Positions 45,144 to 54,478 of a stretch of DNA of 64,000 nucleotides are shown in pieces. Within the stretch, counting starts at the first letter, position 1, and the number at the start of each line of letters is the position of its first letter. The stretch spans positions 5,167,738 to 5,231,737 of the forward strand of contig NZ_LR593886.1 of NCBI RefSeq assembly GCF_901538265.1, given 5' to 3'. A program made the position numbers and the translations under genes. The stretch comes from Gemmata massiliana (GTDB taxonomy: Bacteria; Planctomycetota; Planctomycetia; Gemmatales; Gemmataceae). Under the pieces are notes generated by a model. It did no database searches, was not told where the DNA came from, and saw only the letters and a program-made list of their open reading frames with translations.

Positions 45144-45704
45144 TCACGTAGCGGTTGCGCGAGTGCGATCAATACCACGGAGGGCTGTGCTCCGTAAATT
45201 CCATTTACATCGATCTAGTGTCCACTTGGACGAATTTTCAGAACAGATGTCAACGAACCCAAATTTTCTCAATAGCCCGATGCTTGCCCTGTTCTCCAAG
45301 GCCACCTCGGCCTGAATACGGGACACGAGCGCGTGAGTGAAGACGTGCTGAATTGCGGTGGCTAAACAAGTCGACATCACACCCCGTCGGCGGGCGCGGG
45401 GGAGAAGGCCAAACCCGACAATTGCCACCCCCGAATCGATTTCAAAGTCACACACACCGATGATTGGCGACTCGGCAGTCTGAGCGATGCCCCAAGTCAT
45501 CTGGCGCCTAGCCGCACGGCCGCGCGCGGCAGACTCGATCCACATGCGAGCATCAAGTATTGCTAGCGCGCGGTCGACTTGATCGAACTGAGACAACTCC
45601 GCATTCGTGAGTATCTCGGCCAGTTGGGGGGCATCGTCTCGGCACAGCGAGCGCAAAATGAAAAGCTCGGCATCAAGATAATTGGGCACATCTTCGCCAT
45701 CCAT
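45144..45704 (-). CDS. GNAT-family N-acetyltransferase (RimJ/RimL-like)
   Basis: This 186-aa protein has the GNAT core: ELFILRSLCRDDAPQLAEIL, WGIAQTAESPIIGVCDFEID, AIVGFGLLPRARRRGVMSTC (the acetyl-CoA loop, here R-R-R-G-V rather than the consensus Q-x-x-G-x-G/A) then LATAIQHVF, and VALENRASIGLLRKFGFVDI. It should acetylate an amino group, possibly on a protein N-terminus or a small molecule. The GC content is lower than in the core genes. It lies 9 bp from the neighbouring minus-strand gene, so the two are probably co-transcribed. Confidence 0.85.
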   Translation of the reverse strand: MDGEDVPNYLDAELFILRSLCRDDAPQLAEILTNAELSQFDQVDRALAILDARMWIESAARGRAARRQMTWGIAQTAESPIIGVCDFEIDSGVAIVGFGLLPRARRRGVMSTCLATAIQHVFTHALVSRIQAEVALENRASIGLLRKFGFVDICSENSSKWTLDRCKWNLRSTALRGIDRTRATAT

Positions 45705-45713
45705 ACTCGGGCC

Positions 45714-46406
45714 CTAATTTCGAGGCATGGAGATGTGAAACCCCGATCTTGTCATTGTGAATCGCGCCTTCTGAAGGAACTCGTCGAGATAAACAATTCG
45801 GTACCGCGGGAGCATGCTCTGAACAAGCAGGTGATCATCTGAAGTATCAGGCCCCTTCTCCCCAGGTGCCGCCGAGATCAGCTTCTCGGCCTCATGAACC
45901 TGGGCGATTCCTTCGGGATCGTAGAGCAGCGCCGCAAGGCGCCCTTCGATCCTGATTAAGCGCACCAAGACGACGCAATGGAATCCGGAAGTAAATCGTG
46001 TCCCAGTTTCGGCAATGTTCTCGGCGTGAATTTTCACAGGCCCGTGTTCAGCATGCAACTGTACGAGATTGTCAATCGTCGGCGCGAGCTGTGCCTGTTT
46101 CACCATGTAGCCGCTTGGGTGCCAACCGTAACAGACGCGCCTCCAAAAAGCTGGTATGGGCCCTTCGAATAATGGTTTGTACGCCTGGAGGAACTCATCG
46201 GTTACAAAATCACAGTCGTTACCTTTTTGAACTACAGCTCCCTTGGAGTAAGTTTTGAGCGTGTCTTTGTACAGCACTCCGGTTCCGTAGGAGATCAGTC
46301 GACGGCATTGAAATGGAGAATTGTAACGCGTCATTAGCGAACTTGTGCCCTGCCAGATGATTGGCTGAGCACGAGAAGACCTTGAACGAAGCATAATTGC
46401 CCTCAC
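45714..46406 (-). CDS. Possible papain-like cysteine protease domain protein, atypical
   Basis: The start is GTG 46406. The 230-aa product has a C-terminal half resembling AvrRpt2/C39-like papain folds: IDNLVQLHAEHGPVKIHAEN (LL-x-x-HGP pattern), TSGFHCVVLVRLIRIEGRLA with the expected catalytic His, and LLYDPEGIAQVHEAEKL with the Asn/Asp position. The N-terminal catalytic Cys that should sit in a C-W-A-A-A helix is not present in this frame (AIMLRSRSSRAQPI occupies that place), so the gene may be frameshifted or inactive. The region is AT-richer than its surroundings. The family call is tentative. Confidence 0.4.
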   Translation of the reverse strand: MRAIMLRSRSSRAQPIIWQGTSSLMTRYNSPFQCRRLISYGTGVLYKDTLKTYSKGAVVQKGNDCDFVTDEFLQAYKPLFEGPIPAFWRRVCYGWHPSGYMVKQAQLAPTIDNLVQLHAEHGPVKIHAENIAETGTRFTSGFHCVVLVRLIRIEGRLAALLYDPEGIAQVHEAEKLISAAPGEKGPDTSDDHLLVQSMLPRYRIVYLDEFLQKARFTMTRSGFHISMPRN

Positions 46407-46971
46407 AGGGTTTGAGAGCGACGATTCCGGCGAGCGGATCGTGCCATTGAAGTGAACGAGCCGGATCGGAGGGCATTACGGGACAACGCACCGTATTCTT
46501 GCCCGATGCCTCGAAAATTTTCGGATAGAACCGAAATGCTTTTTGGAAGCCATATATAAACCATTTGACGGCAGAATTTTGCGTCACAAAAGACTTGAAT
46601 AATATTCGGTATTGGTTGGTAGGCAGGAACCCGACCTGTTTACTGAAGAGCCCGGCCTTAATCGGTTCCGGTATCCGGGGGTTTCGCAAGTGCGATTTGC
46701 TCGAACGGAATGCTAAACAGCTCACGACCTTCTCTCGGACGCTTTCCTTCACCTTTTTCTCGTCGATGTTCGCCAGCCACATCAGGAGCGTGCGGCGATC
46801 GATCATCACCATTTGCCTTGTTTGGCCGTCCTCCGCAACTGTGTCGAAGATCGACACAGTTGCCCACGACTTGGATTTCAGCTTTTGAAGCTGCGCACTG
46901 AATGCGAGCCCAATGTTTTCGCAGAGCCGCCGAAGGCCCGTCCAGGACGCGCAGGTAAATGCAGGCGACAC
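46219..46971 (-). pseudogene. Phage antirepressor (P22_AR_N-like) remnant
   Basis: The N-terminal 100 residues fit the P22 antirepressor N-terminal domain: RRLCENIGLAFSAQLQKLKS then KSWATVSIFDTVAEDG, QMVMIDRRTLLMWLANID and EKKVKESVREKVV. The usual start is missing because an IS701-like element lies directly upstream (junction near 46945-46975). After about residue 100 the frame no longer looks like the family and overlaps the next gene by 188 bp, so only the first part is reliable. It marks former prophage DNA. Confidence 0.6.
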
Positions 46972-46979
46972 ATCCCCTA

Positions 46980-48255
46980 ACCTCGACTGATGCCGATTCT
47001 CGGTGCTCCGCCGGTGCGAGCGTAGTCAGTAGCAGTTCGCGGATGGGGTCCGGGAGTTTCTGAAGGGCCGCGCCGTCCCCGGCCTGTGGCAAAAGGGCCT
47101 CGTCCCACAACCACCGGCGGACGGCGCACAGGGCGTCGGAGAACGTGACCGTGGCCTTGCCCGGCCACGCGAGCGCTCCCGTTCGCTTCGCCGCCGGCCG
47201 CGCGTGGTCTCCAGCCCGAGAGCGGACCGGGCTTCCTGGAATGTGGTTTCGATGCTCCAGCGACCACAGTAGGCGCCGACCACCGCATCGGCCCAGAGGG
47301 CCGGGTCGGTGGTGAACAGGTACTCGTCGCGGTGTGCGCCGGTCGCGGCCCGGACGAACACCCCGCGCAACGGAACCCGTCCGCACCCGCCCTTGTACCC
47401 GTGCCCGGTCCCGGTGCGCGCTTCGACCCACCGGGTGCCGCCCCCGTACCACACGACGGTCAACCGGGTGCGTGAGGCCGTCTCGGCCGCCTGTCGGGGT
47501 TTGGGCACCCGAGCTCCTTTGATCCGGGGCCGCCCTTGACCCGAATACGGCGGGGGCGGGGCGAACAGGTTGGCGTCCGGGTGCAACGGGCTGATCGGGG
47601 TCCGCCGGGCGCGATGACGGTCACAGAACCGGGCCACCTCGTGGGTTCCGTACCCGGAATCCCCGGTAAATACGAAGGTCCGGTCCGGGGATCGGAGGAG
47701 GAACAGGCGCAGCCGTCGGCACATGAGTTGGGCCGGCGTCTTGTGTGGGTGCTTCTCGGCCCGGTCGAGTTCGGGCGTGCGGTACAGGTCGATGAGTATT
47801 GGCAGGGCCCAACGCCGTTTGGCGACCGGGACCGGGACCAGGACCGCGAGAACCACCCACGTGTGCCCGTACCGCCAGGCCGTGTACGAATGGGACGAGC
47901 GCACGGGGTCCCGGTGCCGGGCCTTGCCGCACACGTTCGGACCGGGGTGCCCGTCCACGGTGTCGTCACCGACCCGCGTGACGACACCGTCGGGAACCAC
48001 GTGGTCGAGCCGGAACCGCGCCAAGGCGCACCCGAGCGTGAGCCCGGACCACGGCGCGCGGGACCGGACCCGCGGGTAATCGGTGCGGTGCCCCGGTGCC
48101 AGGTGGCGGCGCGCGCGCAACACGTTGGCGACGGTGCGCCGACCGGTGGTGAGAATCGCCCCGACCAAGAGCGTCGAGGCGCGTTGGTACGTTGGGCTGG
48201 TGAAGTGGAAAGCGAGAACCTGCACCAAGCCGTGTGCTTCGGGTGGTAAAATCAT
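46980..48255 (-). pseudogene. IS701-like (DDE_5) transposase, degenerate (copy 1)
   Basis: From ATG 48255 (MILPPEAHGLVQVLAFHF) the frame holds TLLVGAILTTGRRTVANVLR, VGDDTVDGHPGPNVCGKARH with HRDPVRSSHSYT, HTWVVLAVLVPVPVAKRRWA, FVFTGDSGYGTHEVARF and GRWSIETTFQEARSALGLET (Glu of the triad). Near 47190 it breaks: the C-terminal part continues in another frame as KATVTFSDALCAVRRWLWDE and LQKLPDPIRELLLTTLAPAE. It inserted next to the antirepressor gene. Confidence 0.75.
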
Positions 48256-48483
48256 GGCGGCCGTGGGCGAGGGCCGTGGGTCGCCTGCAACCCTCATGTT
48301 ACCTCACCACGGGCGGTCGTGGATTCGGCAGCAGTCGAGCTAACTGTAGCGCATTAATTGAGGTGACATCTTCATTCAGGACGGCAACGAGAGCGCGAGG
48401 GGGTGGGCGCGTGGCCTTTTTACTTGCTCGCTCCAGCGGGCGGACTACATACCGTTGGCGACCGCGATCATTCGCGACGCTGA

Positions 48484-48597
48484 CGTTGCCACATCCGAGG
48501 GGTGGGTGTGGCAACGCACACCAGGCTATCGAAGGGATGGACGGGATCCAAAAGCTGGTCTGGTTGCCGGGCGGGAGTGATCCCGTCCGGCTTTTTT
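48484..48597 (+). ncRNA. Candidate structured RNA ending in an intrinsic terminator
   Basis: Three mutually exclusive helices are visible on the plus strand. Arm A (CGTTGCCACA, 48484-48493) pairs perfectly with arm B (48507-48516). The GGCAAC of arm B (48510-48515) can instead pair with GTTGCC (48563-48568), extended by ACCAG with CTGGT. That GTTGCC overlaps the left arm of a terminator (48566-48576 with 48581-48591, then six T). No protein frame explains the region. It lies between two IS701-like elements. The fold is read by eye and not computed. Confidence 0.45.
48566..48597 (+). terminator. Strong Rho-independent terminator
   Basis: GCCGGGCGGGA (48566-48576) pairs with TCCCGTCCGGC (48581-48591) with one G-U pair and a GTGA loop, followed directly by TTTTTT. 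No plus-strand gene ends just upstream, so it probably serves the candidate RNA. Confidence 0.85.
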
Positions 48598-48823
48598 GCG
48601 CGCCGCGACCAGCCGATCCAGGTTACCACGGGTTAACATTGCAGCGGCCAGATGTGTGTGCGGATCGGCGAGCTGAGAATCGGTTAACCACTCGTGTTGC
48701 GACCTCCTGTAGTTTCCGTGATTTCCTTGGGCTGCGCGGCAGAGGTGCGGGTTGTAGACGGTTGCCGGCCCGTTCGGGAGGATGGCGTCACCACACGTTC
48801 ATCCGCCCCGAACGGACACGGCC

Positions 48824-50165
48824 ATGACATCCTCGCACATCGCCTGCCGCCTGTGCCACTGGTTTTCGGCCCTCACCGCGCCGCTCGACGCCCGGAGCGG
48901 AGCGCTCCGGGCGTGCTTGTTCCTCGGAGCGATCCTCGCGCGCGGGCGGCGCACGGTAACCAGTTGGATCCGAGCGGCCGGGTTGGGCGCGGAGTTCCGA
49001 CCGTGCTACACCACCGCCGCGGCGTCGGGCAAAAGGGCCGATCGGATCGCCGCCCGCCTGGCCTACGAGGTCGTCAAGCCGCTCGTGGCCGGTCGGAACC
49101 GGTTGGTGCTGGCGCTGGATGACACCCCGACCGCGCGCTACGGGCCGCACGTCAGGGGGCCGGGATTCACCACAACCCGACGCCGGGAACGGCCGGCGGC
49201 CCGTTCGTCTACGGGCACGTTTGGGTCGTTCTCGGGTTGTTGGTCGCGCACCCGCTGTGGGGCCCGATCGCCCTGCCCCTGTTGGCTCGCCTCTACGTCC
49301 GAAAGACGGACCTGGGTACGATCGGCAAGAAGCACCGACCGCCGTTCGCGACCACGTTGGAGTTGGCCGTGGAGTTGGTGAAATGGGCGCGGGGGTGGCG
49401 GGATTTCGTGGCTGCGCCTGTGTGGGTCGTGGCCGACGGGGCGTATGCCAAGGGCGCGTTCCTTAAGCCGTTGATCGGCATGGGCGTCGTGGTGGTCAGC
49501 CGATTGCGGAAGGATGCGGCGCGGCGAGGCCGGCCCGGCACTCCAACGGGGAAACGGGGGCGCCCTCGGAAGTACGGGGTACGGCGGATCGTGCCGGCCA
49601 AGCGCGCCGGGCAGAAGCGAGGGTGGACGACCGGGACGTTCGAGTTGTACGGGAAGGCGACACAGAAGAGGTACAAGACGTTTGAAGCGACCGGGCGCCC
49701 GGCCGGTGGTGTGATCCGGGTGGTCCTGGTGGACGAACCGAAGGGTTGGGTCGCGTTCTTCTGCACCGACCCGAATGCGACGGTGGCTGACATCCTGGGT
49801 CCGGTGGCCGATCGGTTCAGTCTGGAGACGTGCTTCCGGGATGTGAAGGAGGTCGTCGGCGCGGGCCAACAACAGGTGCGTCACGCGTGGGCGAGCGTGG
49901 GTGCGTTCCACGTGTGCCTGTGGACGTTCACGATGACCGAGGCGTGGGCCTGGAACCGACCGGCGGAAGAGTTGGTGGGCCACCGGAGTGCATCGCCCTG
50001 GGACGACCAGCCGCGGCGCCCGAGCCACGCGGACAAGCGCCGCGCATGGCGCCGCGAGTTGCTGGCGAACGATATTGATGCGGTTCTGCGGGGCGGCACC
50101 GGCAACGAGCAAATCCGCGACCTCGCCGAACGCCTACTCGATCTCCCCGCCCGAGCCTCATACAT
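48824..50165 (+). pseudogene. IS701-like (DDE_5) transposase, frameshifted (copy 2)
   Basis: From ATG 48824 (MTSSHIACRLCHWFSALTAP) the first frame runs to RLVLALDDTPTARYGPHV (first Asp pair). The second frame takes over as GIHHNPTPGTAGGPFVYGHV then WVVLGLLVAHPLWGPIALPL, VWVVADGAYAKGAFLKPLIG and DRFSLETCFRDVKEVVGAGQ (Glu). One missing base near 49155 (likely CC reduced to C before the G run) explains the break. Otherwise it looks complete. It differs clearly from copy 1 in sequence. Confidence 0.8.
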
Positions 50166-50227
50166 GAACCCGGAACGGGTGTCGCATCCTCCAACTGCTG
50201 GTAATCCCTTCTGTTGGAGGCGCCACG

Positions 50228-50735
50228 TTGATCCGCATCCAGTTACCGCCGGCGGAGGCCGAACATCTCGAGGCCTTGTTTCGCTCGACCACGGACCGTA
50301 AGCTCCGTGACCGGGTTCAGATCGTGCTCATGGCCCACCGCGGACGGGCGCGCCAGGACATTGCCACCGCCCCGGGCGTCGATCGGCGCACGGTCACCCG
50401 GTGGCTTAACACCTACTGCGCCAACGGGCTCAGCGGGCTTCGGCCCAAGAAGTCCAAGGGCAAATCCGGCCACATCCCCGCGGCGCTGGCCGACGAGGTC
50501 AAGACGTGGGTGCTCACCGGGCCGGCCGAACAGGGCCTGGACCGAGCGAACTGGACGCACGCGGAGTTGGCCGACCATCTCCTGAAAACCAAGGGCGTCC
50601 GTACCTCCCGCAGCGCGGTCCAACGGTTCTGCTCCAAGATCGACATCCGCCTGTACCGGCCGACCTACCACCACGAGCGCGGCGACCCGGTTCAGCAGGC
50701 CAAGGCCCGACCCGAGATCGCCGAACTGGGAAACT
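50228..50735 (+). pseudogene. IS630-family transposase, 3' truncated
   Basis: The frame starts at TTG 50228 with GGAGG upstream (MIRIQLPPAEAEHLEALFRS). The HTH half is intact: MAHRGRARQDIATAPGVDRR then TVTRWLNTYCANGLSGLRPK, and the second HTH ANWTHAELADHLLKTKGVRT. At about 50735 the sequence runs directly into the integrase remnant of the opposite strand, so the whole DDE catalytic domain is missing. Confidence 0.8.
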
Positions 50736-51054
50736 TGTACTCGTCGAACTGGTCGGTGAGCGTGCCGTCGGCCCGGCGATAGTGCTTTTCGGCGTGCGCG
50801 AGGAACGCGAGTAGGAGTTGATCGACCGTCAGGCGCGCGGAAACAGCTGGCCCGGTGACCCGAGACGGCTGCGGTGCGAGTGGTGCGGTTGCGAGTTCGG
50901 CGATGACCCGACCGTACTCGACGCGACTTTCTGGGGAGTTGAAGGTGCCGAGGTAGACGTCGCGACGGACACCGTCGAGGGTGCGGATTGTGACGACGGC
51001 CTGACCGGAAGGTTTGTGGAGACGATGCGAAGAAACCGACGGGGAACGAGGCAT
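50733..51054 (-). pseudogene. Tyrosine recombinase N-terminal remnant
   Basis: The gene starts at ATG 51054 (MPRSPSVSSHRLHKPSGQAV) and shows an arm-binding domain VVTIRTLDGVRRDVYLGTFN followed by the start of the core-binding helices (VDQLLLAFLAHAEKHYRRAD, DQFDEYKF). It is cut after about 106 residues by the IS630 remnant. Its N-terminus differs from those of the integrases at 36642 and 38338, so it comes from a third element. It sits about 110 bp from a 3' tRNA-Val fragment on the same strand, the usual att-int arrangement. Confidence 0.75.
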
Positions 51055-51164
51055 TTTGAAAACCCTTCTGCGGTAATGTACCGCAGTTTCAGGCTTTCGA
51101 GACCTCACTACCGACCGTCGGTAGGTAAGCACTAAGTGCTTGACTCGACTACACTTGCGTAGAG

Positions 51165-51206
51165 TGGGCGATACAGGATTTGAACCTGTGACTTCGTCCG
51201 TGTGAA
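51165..51206 (-). other. 3' fragment of tRNA-Val(CAC), likely attachment-site half
   Basis: On the minus strand the anticodon loop TTCACAC, the 3' anticodon strand GGACG, a perfect T-arm ACAGG-TTCAAAT-CCTGT, the acceptor 3' strand ATCGCCC and discriminator A are present, but nothing upstream pairs with the acceptor or anticodon strands. This is only the 3' half of a tRNA, as left by site-specific integration. Confidence 0.75.
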
Positions 51207-51515
51207 CGAACCACTCACCCGACCGACAGGGAGCCAAAAACATCAAGGATTTCAAGCACTTTAATCCTTTTGCGCAGCTTTGCAAGGCACGTGATTCAGC
51301 GTGGATTTGGCGTAGTGGGTGGGGTTTCGGCGTAGTAATGGCGTAGTACCAAACGGGACACGGTGGGGCCGTCGGATAACCCTCTTGTGTGGCGGTCATG
51401 TCAGAATCCGACCTCAAGCGCGATCGACCGGTGGGCGTGGCGTAAGGTCGGTTGTTACAGTGGCGAATTGCCCGTGCGGGTATAGTCGGTGGAAGCGCAC
51501 CACAGGGGAGAAGCC

Positions 51516-52061
51516 ATGAACCGCAGACAGGCAATGGCGGCAATTGGGGCCAGCGGCTTGGCGCTGACGGGCGAGGCAGAAGCCGCACAGCCCGCCCCAG
51601 TGCTGAAGGTGTCGGTCGTCCTTCCCGAACTCTACGGCCTCGACGACAAAGTCACGCACCCCGCGACCCTCCGCAACGTGGGGTACGGGTTGCGGTTCGT
51701 GGTCGTGGTGGAGAACGTGTCACCCGAGAACGTGTACGTGTGGAACGAGGGCAACTCCGAGGGACACGGGACGCTGTCGTTCGAGATCGAGGCGGGCGGG
51801 AAGAAGACCGTGGTGAGCCGGGTCGGTCGGGATTGGTCGAAGAACATCCTCCGACTGGAGAAGCTCGTGCCGGGCGGGTTGCACACCCGCGTGGTCGAAT
51901 ACGACACCCTCACCGGCAAGAGGCCGCAATGGGAGGCGTTCCCGTTCGGGGCAAAGGACTCCCGATTGGACGTGACCTTGCGGGCGGTGTTCGAGCAGAA
52001 GAAATCGGACGGGGACGCGAAACTGACACCGTGGGCCGGGCGGGTCGCTTCCTCGGACTAA
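51516..52061 (+). CDS. Tat-type secreted protein of unknown function
   Basis: The start at 51516 has GGGGAG 6 bp upstream. The 181-aa product begins MNRRQAMAAIGASGLALTGE, a short twin-Arg-like leader ending near AEAAQ. The mature part is a single beta-sandwich-like domain (LRFVVVVENVSPENVYVWNE, LSFEIEAGGKKTVVSRVGRD, GGLHTRVVEYDTLTGKRPQW) similar in layout to protein-binding Ig-like domains. No named family is recognised. It is the first intact gene after the mobile island. Confidence 0.72.
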   Translation: MNRRQAMAAIGASGLALTGEAEAAQPAPVLKVSVVLPELYGLDDKVTHPATLRNVGYGLRFVVVVENVSPENVYVWNEGNSEGHGTLSFEIEAGGKKTVVSRVGRDWSKNILRLEKLVPGGLHTRVVEYDTLTGKRPQWEAFPFGAKDSRLDVTLRAVFEQKKSDGDAKLTPWAGRVASSD

Positions 52062-52083
52062 GGTGACACTCTTCAACGGCTGA

Positions 52084-52149
52084 GCCCGTGCAAGGCGTTC
52101 ACGGGCCGGGCGATGTCAGTGAAAACAAAAAAGCCCGCATGTGCGGGGC
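52084..52149. terminator. Two terminator hairpins
   Basis: GCCCGTG (52084-52090) pairs with CACGGGC (52100-52106), 22 bp after the stop at 52061. A second stem, GCCCGCA (52133-52139) with TGCGGGGC (52142-52149), has a run of A before it, so it reads as a minus-strand intrinsic terminator. Confidence 0.55.
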
Positions 52150-52291
52150 GTGATCCTCATTTCTTCTTTCTGAACCTCACGGCGGCACAGTGGCAAGGCC
52201 GAACCTGTGGCGGAAATCCGATGGCACCGCACATCTGCCCTGACGTCTCGGTCGTCTTCTGTGTATCTGGTTCAACTTCCGGGAGGTTCTC

Positions 52292-52660
52292 ATGGCGGCG
52301 CGGTGGGCAATGGTCGTGGCGGCGGTAGCGTTTGGTGCCTGGGCATTGGCGGACGAGCCGAAGAAGGCTGAGGATGTGAAGGCCGCGGTGGTCGGCAAGT
52401 GGGAGACGGCGGACCAGGACCGAGTGCCGCTGGAGATCCGCGCGGACGGGACGATCCGGGTGCCGTTCGTCCCGAAGGACGGGGTTTGGGTGATGGCAGA
52501 CGGGACGTACACGATCGACCCGGCCGGGAAAATCACCTACAAGGCCGCGAGCGGCGGCGCGATTATTGGCGGGTGGTATCAGTACAAGGACGGCGGACTC
52601 GTGTCGGCGATGGGGCCGAAGAACCGGGTGATGTGGAAGCGGGTCGAGGAGAAGAAGTAG
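52292..52660 (+). CDS. Small secreted protein, TIGR03066-like
   Basis: The start at 52292 has GGGAGG 5 bp upstream and gives a signal peptide (MAARWAMVVAAVAFGAWALA). The 122-aa product has AAVVGKWETADQDRVPLEIR, TYTIDPAGKITYKAASGGAI and the ending NRVMWKRVEEKK, the pattern of the small lipocalin-like paralogous families (TIGR03066/TIGR03067) of Gemmata. The function is unknown. Confidence 0.75.
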   Translation: MAARWAMVVAAVAFGAWALADEPKKAEDVKAAVVGKWETADQDRVPLEIRADGTIRVPFVPKDGVWVMADGTYTIDPAGKITYKAASGGAIIGGWYQYKDGGLVSAMGPKNRVMWKRVEEKK

Positions 52661-52744
52661 CCCGCGCTCGCCCGGAGTGCCCTCACGTCTCGGCCGCTCA
52701 GTTGGCTATGTTCTACCACGCGTCTGGGCAGCCGGCGCGGAGAT

Positions 52745-52939
52745 TCAAGCCCCCAGTACGCGCTCCCACGTCCGAGCGATAACCGCCTCCTCAGTGACCG
52801 GCTCGGCAGCCATTTCCGCCTTGACGCGGCGAGTCAGCTTCAGGACGTAGGCCATGTCGCGGAGCAGCTTCTCGGCAGTGGCAACTTCCAGAGCAGCGGC
52901 GACCGGGGCGACTTCGGTGGTATTGCTAATCGGGGTCAT
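52745..52939 (-). CDS. Small helical protein, hypothetical
   Basis: The start is set at 52939 (MTPISNTTEVAPVAAALEVA) with GGAAG upstream. The 64-aa product is mostly one long helix (ATAEKLLRDMAYVLKLTRRV then KAEMAAEPVTEEAVIARTWE). No domain is recognised. It is convergent with the TIGR03066-like gene. Confidence 0.5.
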   Translation of the reverse strand: MTPISNTTEVAPVAAALEVATAEKLLRDMAYVLKLTRRVKAEMAAEPVTEEAVIARTWERVLGA

Positions 52940-53434
52940 TGTTAGCTTCCTTACCTTTGAGTTTCCTTCGTTGAGGGGCACCAGAAGCAGCGGCCGTGCC
53001 AGAGGCCGAATTATTTGGCCGGAATTCTGCCGCGCCCAATGATTTCAAACACCTCGGACGTGTGAAAAGAAAGGTGGCAGCGGTCGGAGCTTCCACTGAA
53101 CCGCCGTAACCGTTGCAACTTGACGGAAAGAGTACATTCCGTGGCTGGAGGAGCTACAACGTGCGAACAGGGGAGCCAGAAACGACAAAAGCCCCGGCCC
53201 GCCCGAACCGGGAGCGGTGGCGCGCTTCATAAACTGCTGAAGCTTCACTTCCACATTCCCGTAGAGCATACGATCGACCGTCTGGCGCGGCCCTACCCGA
53301 AGGATGACCTTCGAGTAGGAGTTATCAGCCGGTATGCGGTGGTTGCGTGGCGAACGCCATCGCCTTTCCTCGTGAGAAACGATATCCCTCTCACACGCTC
53401 GACCAGCACTGATGAACGGAGCGGAAGGCCGGGC
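52940..53434. other. Intergenic stretch, no gene seen
   Basis: About 500 bp between the small helical gene and the DUF4142 gene. I find no protein-like frame, tRNA or strong hairpin. Confidence 0.4.
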
Positions 53435-54478
53435 CTACTTCTTCACCTTGGCCAGCAGCTCGCGGGCCTCTTTTAAGTGCCCGTTACCGGAATCGATCGA
53501 GTTCTTCGCGAAGGCTTTCAGGTCCGCGTCCGCGCCGTTCTTGACCTCGTTGTCGAACACCGTCGTGTCCTTGTGGATGTCGATCAGCCACTGGAGGAAG
53601 GCGGCATCGAGGTCGGTACCCTTGAGCTTGGACAGCTTGTCGATCATCTCCTTGCTGTTCTTGTTCGGGTCGCTGGCGACCTCGACCTTGAGCCGCTTGG
53701 CGTGGTCGCTGGCGATCTTGACGGCCCCTTTGTGCTGCTTCGCCACGTGCTCAGCGAACGCCTTGACCGTGGCATCGGAGGCGTTCTTCGCCGCGTACTC
53801 AACGATCTTGACCGACGCGTCGATGCCGGGGATCACCTTGAGCAGGAACTCCGCGTCGGCATCCGCCTTCCGCACGGCCAAGTTCGGCACCAGCTTCGGG
53901 TCGTAGGTGGCCCCCTTGGCGACCTGGATCATGGTGATCCGCATCTTGGTGGGGAAGAACTTCTCCGGATCGGTCCGCTTGTGGGCGTGGCCACTGCCGC
54001 CGCTGTCGTCCTTCATCACTAGGTGGATCTCCTTGATCCCGTCCTCCCACACGATGCAGTCGTTCTGCCAGAAGTCGGTCATCTTCACGTCTCGCTCGTA
54101 CACACCCTTCTCCTTGTACACCTGCGTGCCCGTGCAGCCGTACCCGGCCTTCAGGCCTTTATTCGGGATGTAACACAAGGTCCAGGTTGTGGGCGCGCCG
54201 CCCTCTGGCTTCTCGATCACCTCGGCCCGGATGTGAATGGTACCGTTCCGGTAATCGACCGGCGCGGTCCAGTCCTTTGGACGCTCGGCGCTGAGCATCT
54301 TGTCGCGGACGTAGTAGTGCGACTTGCTCGGCTTGGAGTTGTCCGCGTCCTCCTTGGTGAACGTGAACGTGGCGTCGAACAGCACGAACTGCTGCGCCCG
54401 GGCGCCGGTGCCGGACAGCAGTAGCACCGCCAGAACAAGTGCCGAGCGGGTAGTCCCAAGCGATCGAATACGAGCCAT
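53435..54478 (-). CDS. Secreted protein with C-terminal DUF4142 domain
   Basis: The start at 54478 (MARIRSLGTTRSALVLAVLL) gives a signal peptide ending near GARAQQ. The first half (about 30-195) is beta-rich with two Cys pairs (TWTLCYIPNKGLKAGYGCTG) and resembles the DUF1579-like lipocalin fold only loosely. The second half (about 200-345) is the ferritin-like DUF4142 helical bundle: DAEFLLKVIPGIDASVKIVE, ATVKAFAEHVAKQHKGAVKI, DAAFLQWLIDIHKDTTVFDN and DLKAFAKNSIDSGNGHLKEA. DUF4142 occurs in bacterial periplasmic proteins of unknown role. It is monocistronic. Confidence 0.85.
   Translation of the reverse strand: MARIRSLGTTRSALVLAVLLLSGTGARAQQFVLFDATFTFTKEDADNSKPSKSHYYVRDKMLSAERPKDWTAPVDYRNGTIHIRAEVIEKPEGGAPTTWTLCYIPNKGLKAGYGCTGTQVYKEKGVYERDVKMTDFWQNDCIVWEDGIKEIHLVMKDDSGGSGHAHKRTDPEKFFPTKMRITMIQVAKGATYDPKLVPNLAVRKADADAEFLLKVIPGIDASVKIVEYAAKNASDATVKAFAEHVAKQHKGAVKIASDHAKRLKVEVASDPNKNSKEMIDKLSKLKGTDLDAAFLQWLIDIHKDTTVFDNEVKNGADADLKAFAKNSIDSGNGHLKEARELLAKVKK

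Noticed and set aside
38338-51054. The integrase remnants at 38338 and 50733 as two halves of one gene
   Set aside because: The core-binding helices preceding the 38338 catalytic domain differ in type from those following the 50733 arm domain, so they belong to different subfamilies.
29560-51206. CRISPR array or defence island in the mobile region
   Set aside because: No regularly spaced repeats and no cas, restriction endonuclease or known defence gene are visible; repeats found are IS ends and hairpins.
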